Below are positions 60,269 through 64,000 of a stretch of 64,000 nt of DNA, in pieces. Position 1 is the stretch's first letter; every line of letters starts with the position of its first letter. The stretch spans positions 39,461,112 to 39,525,111 of the forward strand of contig JAKSZU010000020.1 of NCBI GenBank assembly GCA_026018925.1. The letters are read 5' to 3'. Origin of the DNA: Tupaia tana. Its lineage: Eukaryota; Chordata; Mammalia; Scandentia; Tupaiidae. Made by a program: the position numbers and the translations under genes. The notes under the pieces were generated by a model, which was not told where the DNA came from, did no database searches, and worked only from the letters and a program-made list of their open reading frames with translations.

Positions 60269-63200
60269 TTAGGAAATACTTGGCAGAACCAGGAAGAGCC
60301 TCCAGACTGGCGTTACATAACAAGCATATACATTATACATATGCACATTATATAAGGTGACATAGTACTTAATGTGCTGTATATATTATGTAAATTGCAT
60401 ATTTGTGAGTAATCATGATAAATATAGAGACCCACTAATCACTTTTTTACACATACCCAGTGACAGATTAGGAAGTTACTTTGCCAGAGAGTCTTAAAAC
60501 TTACTCTCTCCTGCTGCTTTGGTTCCAACTCCTGCCAAAAATAATTGCATCAACTTTTCCCATTTCTAGCCCCCTCTCCTCTTGGCCAAAACTCTCAGTT
60601 ACCTCCTGTCCCAGCTAGGCTGTGCCTTCTGTGCAACACCACCACAATCGGGATCCATAAAAATAGACTCGTGGGGATGGGAAGGATGGAGACTCTCGGA
60701 TTCCCTGTGTCACAGGCCGTGCATCAGAACTCCCAGGCAGGTGGATGCCAGATGCTAACGTTAAGTGGATGAAGGAGGGGAGGAGGGGAGGGAGGAGGAA
60801 GACTCTACCCACCCTCGAAGGAAGGACACCTCGTAGTTTTCTTTGGCCACCAGTTTCAGAATCTTACAGTAACCAATCAAGAACCTATTTCAAACGTCTA
60901 CTATAAGAGTCCACAGCATATCCAAAATCATCATTTCCTAAAATGTGTCTCACAAAACATGAACATCCATAAAATAGTCCTTGAAAAAGAAGTTCTGTGG
61001 TCAAGAATTAGATCCCTTCTAGGAGAATCAGAGCGAGGCCCCAAGAACTCAGTAACATACTATGGAGTCCTCTATTTGTCAGCATCTATAGAAAAGAAAA
61101 CACTGCCTTAAGCCCACCATTTATTTTGTTGTTGTTGTTCTCAGTGGAAACAGGAACATGTAAATAGCCACTAGTAGCTATTCTCTGCAAGAATATTCCA
61201 AAAATAGTGCTTTTCTAGGACAAGGAGTCTCTATTCTTTTTTTCTTTTTAGAATGATTTTATTTAACTTTTTTTTTTAATATTTATTTTTATTTGACCAG
61301 ATAGGAATAGAGTGAGAGAGAGAGATGGAAAGTGAGAAAGCAAGCCACCAGGTCCGGGAATTGAACCACAGTCAGCCATGTGGGAGTCCAGCGCCCTTCA
61401 CCATGTCACCTGCCGGCCCCATAGAGTCTCTATTCTTAAGACACTCATTTTTATTTATTCTATGTGATTGTTTTTCTGTTTTTATTGTTTCTCTATACAT
61501 GTTTTCAACTAAGAATCAAGGATCTGGACTCTGTCTCCTGAGTGGAAAAGGAACTGGAAAGGGGCTTAGAAGAAAAAATATTAGAGGGAAGATGTGACAG
61601 TTGCCAGAGGTTGTGCAGCGCCAGAGAACAGAACCAGGTCTAAAGAACACAGCATAGCGAGGTCGACTTTTACTCACTTTAGTGACCGTCCTTGACTGGC
61701 CTACTACGGAGAGTCCTGCCGTGCGGGGGAATAATGAACATCCTCCGGCTCTTATAGGAAGGTCTGGAGCAGGTTGGTGGAGAACAACCCGTGATTCATC
61801 TACCTTGCCCCAGAAGCTGTTGAAACTGTTTTTTGTTTTTTGGGGGTTTTTTGTAGGCATCAATGTTAAATCAACAGATCTATTAATTCCTTTGAACAGA
61901 ATTTCTGGGAATTTTTGCTTTTCTGAAAGAATGAAAAAAAAAAATTACTCCAAGAGCGATTTCTGATCAGTGAACACTGACCAGTTAGACCAGCTCATAA
62001 TGGTAGGATTTCCCTGACTCACTGGTACACTCATGACCTCTTCTTGCAGCTCTAAGGGTTAAAGGAATGAGTTACAGTGGTTAAACCAACAACAACAAAA
62101 ATATTCTTACTATTGGGGTCCATACTAGCAGTGGAACTCTTCTCCAATTCAACGACTATCAGGTCTGTTTCAGACTTGTGACGGCAAAGAAAATGAAACA
62201 GCTCACAGTCCAAATATCAACGAAGTTTTAAATAAAATGAGAGAGCAGGATTGTAGAGACGTTTATATGGAGTCATTGTTTTTAGCTCAACCTGATGTTC
62301 CTCCATATTGAAGTGCCTCTTTCAACTTTCTATTAGAGAGAGAAAAGAAGAAAGGGATCCCCCATGCATGGTTTACTCGATGCCAAGCACAGTGTCAAGT
62401 GTCAGTGTCAGCACACGGCAGAACTAGGACTCGATGCCTGCCTGTCTTCCATCGAAATCTATGCTTTTCCATCAAATTTTAGTGCCTTCACCATTGTCAT
62501 CTGATTGTTTCCAATCCTATCACCAGCTTAGGTGAAGTGACATGGCATGAACAAATTAATATCCTGCCTGCTCAACCTCTGTCTAGCTATGTGGGCATGT
62601 TCATACCAAAGAACTGCCAGTGCATGTGCGTACTGAAATTTAACAGCGTCCATGGACAGCTTGGTCCCAGAACCTTATCCTTGTATCAAATTGGAAACCT
62701 TCTCTCAATCCAGTGTCTTCAAGTTCTAGCTGAATGGGATTATATCCAGGCCTACCTAATTGATTTTTTTGTTCAGTTCTGAGTGGGAGAACAGCAACCA
62801 GGATTCTAAGATTTACATGCCGTGGTCATCGGTGACCGGCCTGCCCAGAGAAGGAGCTCTGGGGTTGCTAGAGGGAGCCTCCAGCAAGGAGGCTCTGCAT
62901 GTGATCCTCATTAGTGATGGGCGTGGGCTGGACCATCTGTGTTCCACAGAGAACAGAATGGCAGGCTGCCTCTCAGATGCCAAGAGATGCTATCTATTGG
63001 GAAGATTCAGAAAGCTCAAAAAGCAGAGACGCCTCTTTCCTCATGGGTATCTCTGTGGGGAGCCAGGGATACAGAAAACCAAGAGATTGTGGAAATTAGC
63101 TACTTAAATTGCTGGGTGACCTCCCCACCCTGGCTACCACGCCATTCTCCATGTCCGCATTGCCGGATGACAAGCAGAGTCCCGCAGCCTCATCTGTGAG

Positions 63201-64000
63201 CTGAACTCTGTTAGAGAGAGCCATGATGAACCTGCGTTATCCTCAAATCTGTGCATGTGATAGCAGGTGCATTACAAGGCATTAGGGTTTGCAATTAAGC
63301 CTCTAAGTCTCCCAGGGGTCAGGACACATTGCAGATAGAAGAGACCAGTTAATTGAATGCTCAGCGCATGGTCTAGAGGAATAATCAGAAAACATGGAGG
63401 ACTACTCTAAATGGGTCAGATTAGGAAAATGCAATTTGGAAGCAAAGAGGATAGCAGCCAACCCAGAATCAAACGTGTAGCTGGTAATGAGGAAATATTT
63501 GTTAAACCAACAGATGAATAAGCAGCTAAAGTGGGTATCTGTCCTTCTACCCTGGAATGGGTGGGGTGGGGGGCAGGGGATGGCAGCTTTTTAACAACTC
63601 AGGAACTTGAAACCACAGGATGCAGAGGGAGCTCACGGGGGCCTGGAACTGCCCAGACATCTGTTGAGTGATGGATGCAGCTAAATATGGATCATCAAAG
63701 GGCTTTCTAGGTCACATGGAGGACAGCTCCATGATTCAGAAAATGTGAAATTCAGCCTGGACAGAAAGACAGCAATATGGGCGACCCACTTCTTAGAGAT
63801 CAGGTCAGAAGTGACAAAGCATAAAAGGGTGGCACCGACGTGGAGTTACACCCAGTGAGAGATCAGCAGAGCCAAGGACAGGCGCACAGAAGAGAGAGAG
63901 GGAGAGCCGGATTTTCAGCAGAACGATGTGGGCAAGGGAAGGGGGCATGAACACGACCGTCCAGGACAAACGGAAGGGAGGGCTGAGAAATCTTCTTCAA
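60269..64000. other. Probable intergenic DNA downstream of DGKG
   Basis: After the provisional 3' end I see no exon, RNA gene or promoter-like CpG block. Only one SINE (61239-61423) is clear. G/T-rich (61833-61855) and A-rich stretches occur. Open frames up to 115 residues have no recognisable features. Confidence 0.4.
61239..61423 (-). mobile_element. SINE, S family, perfect target-site duplication
   Basis: Reverse orientation; AATATTTATTTTTATTTGACC, GAAAGCAAGCCACCAGGTCC, head ending CACCTGCCGGCCCC. GAGTCTCTATTCTT stands on both sides (61225-61238 and 61424-61437, 14 bases). Confidence 0.92.

Noticed and set aside
60269-64000. A neighbouring gene (ETV5 expected from human synteny)
   Set aside because: No ETS-type or other exon and no CpG promoter is visible before the window ends.

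Overview
The window is nuclear DNA of a placental mammal: large introns, GT-AG exons, ancient MIR, L2, L1 and MER5-type repeats, and a dense set of tRNA-headed SINEs. It carries one recognisable gene on the + strand, the 3' end of DGKG (diacylglycerol kinase gamma). Five coding exons (14535-14625, 31809-31986, 42068-42188, 45288-45348, 57244-57342) join in frame through intron phases 0, 1, 2 and 0. They encode the last ~182 residues of the protein, which are the C-terminal part of the DAGK accessory domain and the basic tail ending S-K-D-stop. The catalytic-domain exons lie upstream of the window. No other protein-coding gene is supported; the many other open frames are chance or repeat-derived.

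Species. About 38 SINE copies belong to two related tRNA-headed families, called L (long, ~250-270 bp, body and conserved tail) and S (short, ~140-170 bp, pyrimidine-rich with an AAT-type tail) here. I see no Alu dimers, rodent B1/B2/ID swarm, lagomorph C element, carnivore SINEC or bat VES. One old 7SL-RNA-derived monomer (20304-20433) points to Euarchontoglires. By elimination a colugo (Dermoptera) is my favoured guess, but only at about even odds: as I remember them, published colugo SINEs are described as tRNA-Ile-derived with little unrelated body, and I cannot match these families to a reference.

Layout. 1-14534 is intron, with young L SINEs, MIR and L2 remnants and a 46-bp minisatellite at ~10304-10800. 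14626-31808 is the largest intron seen; it contains the 7SL monomer and a GC-rich CpG island (about 27780-28640) with a full CRE palindrome and a CTCF-like motif. 31987-42067 holds an L2 fragment carrying reverse-transcriptase-derived sequence, MER5-type DNA transposons, a TG microsatellite grown inside a SINE, and an AT-rich stretch. 42189-45287 is short and holds an L1 3' end split by an S SINE. 45349-57243 is the most SINE-dense part, with nested and chimeric insertions and an 11-bp-type GC-rich repeat resembling immunoglobulin switch repeats. After the stop codon at 57342 come a CA-rich 3' UTR and probable intergenic DNA; in human the neighbour on this side would be ETV5 (recalled synteny), which is not seen here.

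I found no new gene system. The points most worth checking are the 7SL monomer, the diagnosable young L subfamily, the L/S chimera, the nested insertions at 48.4-49.1 kb, the intronic CpG island, and the two tandem arrays.
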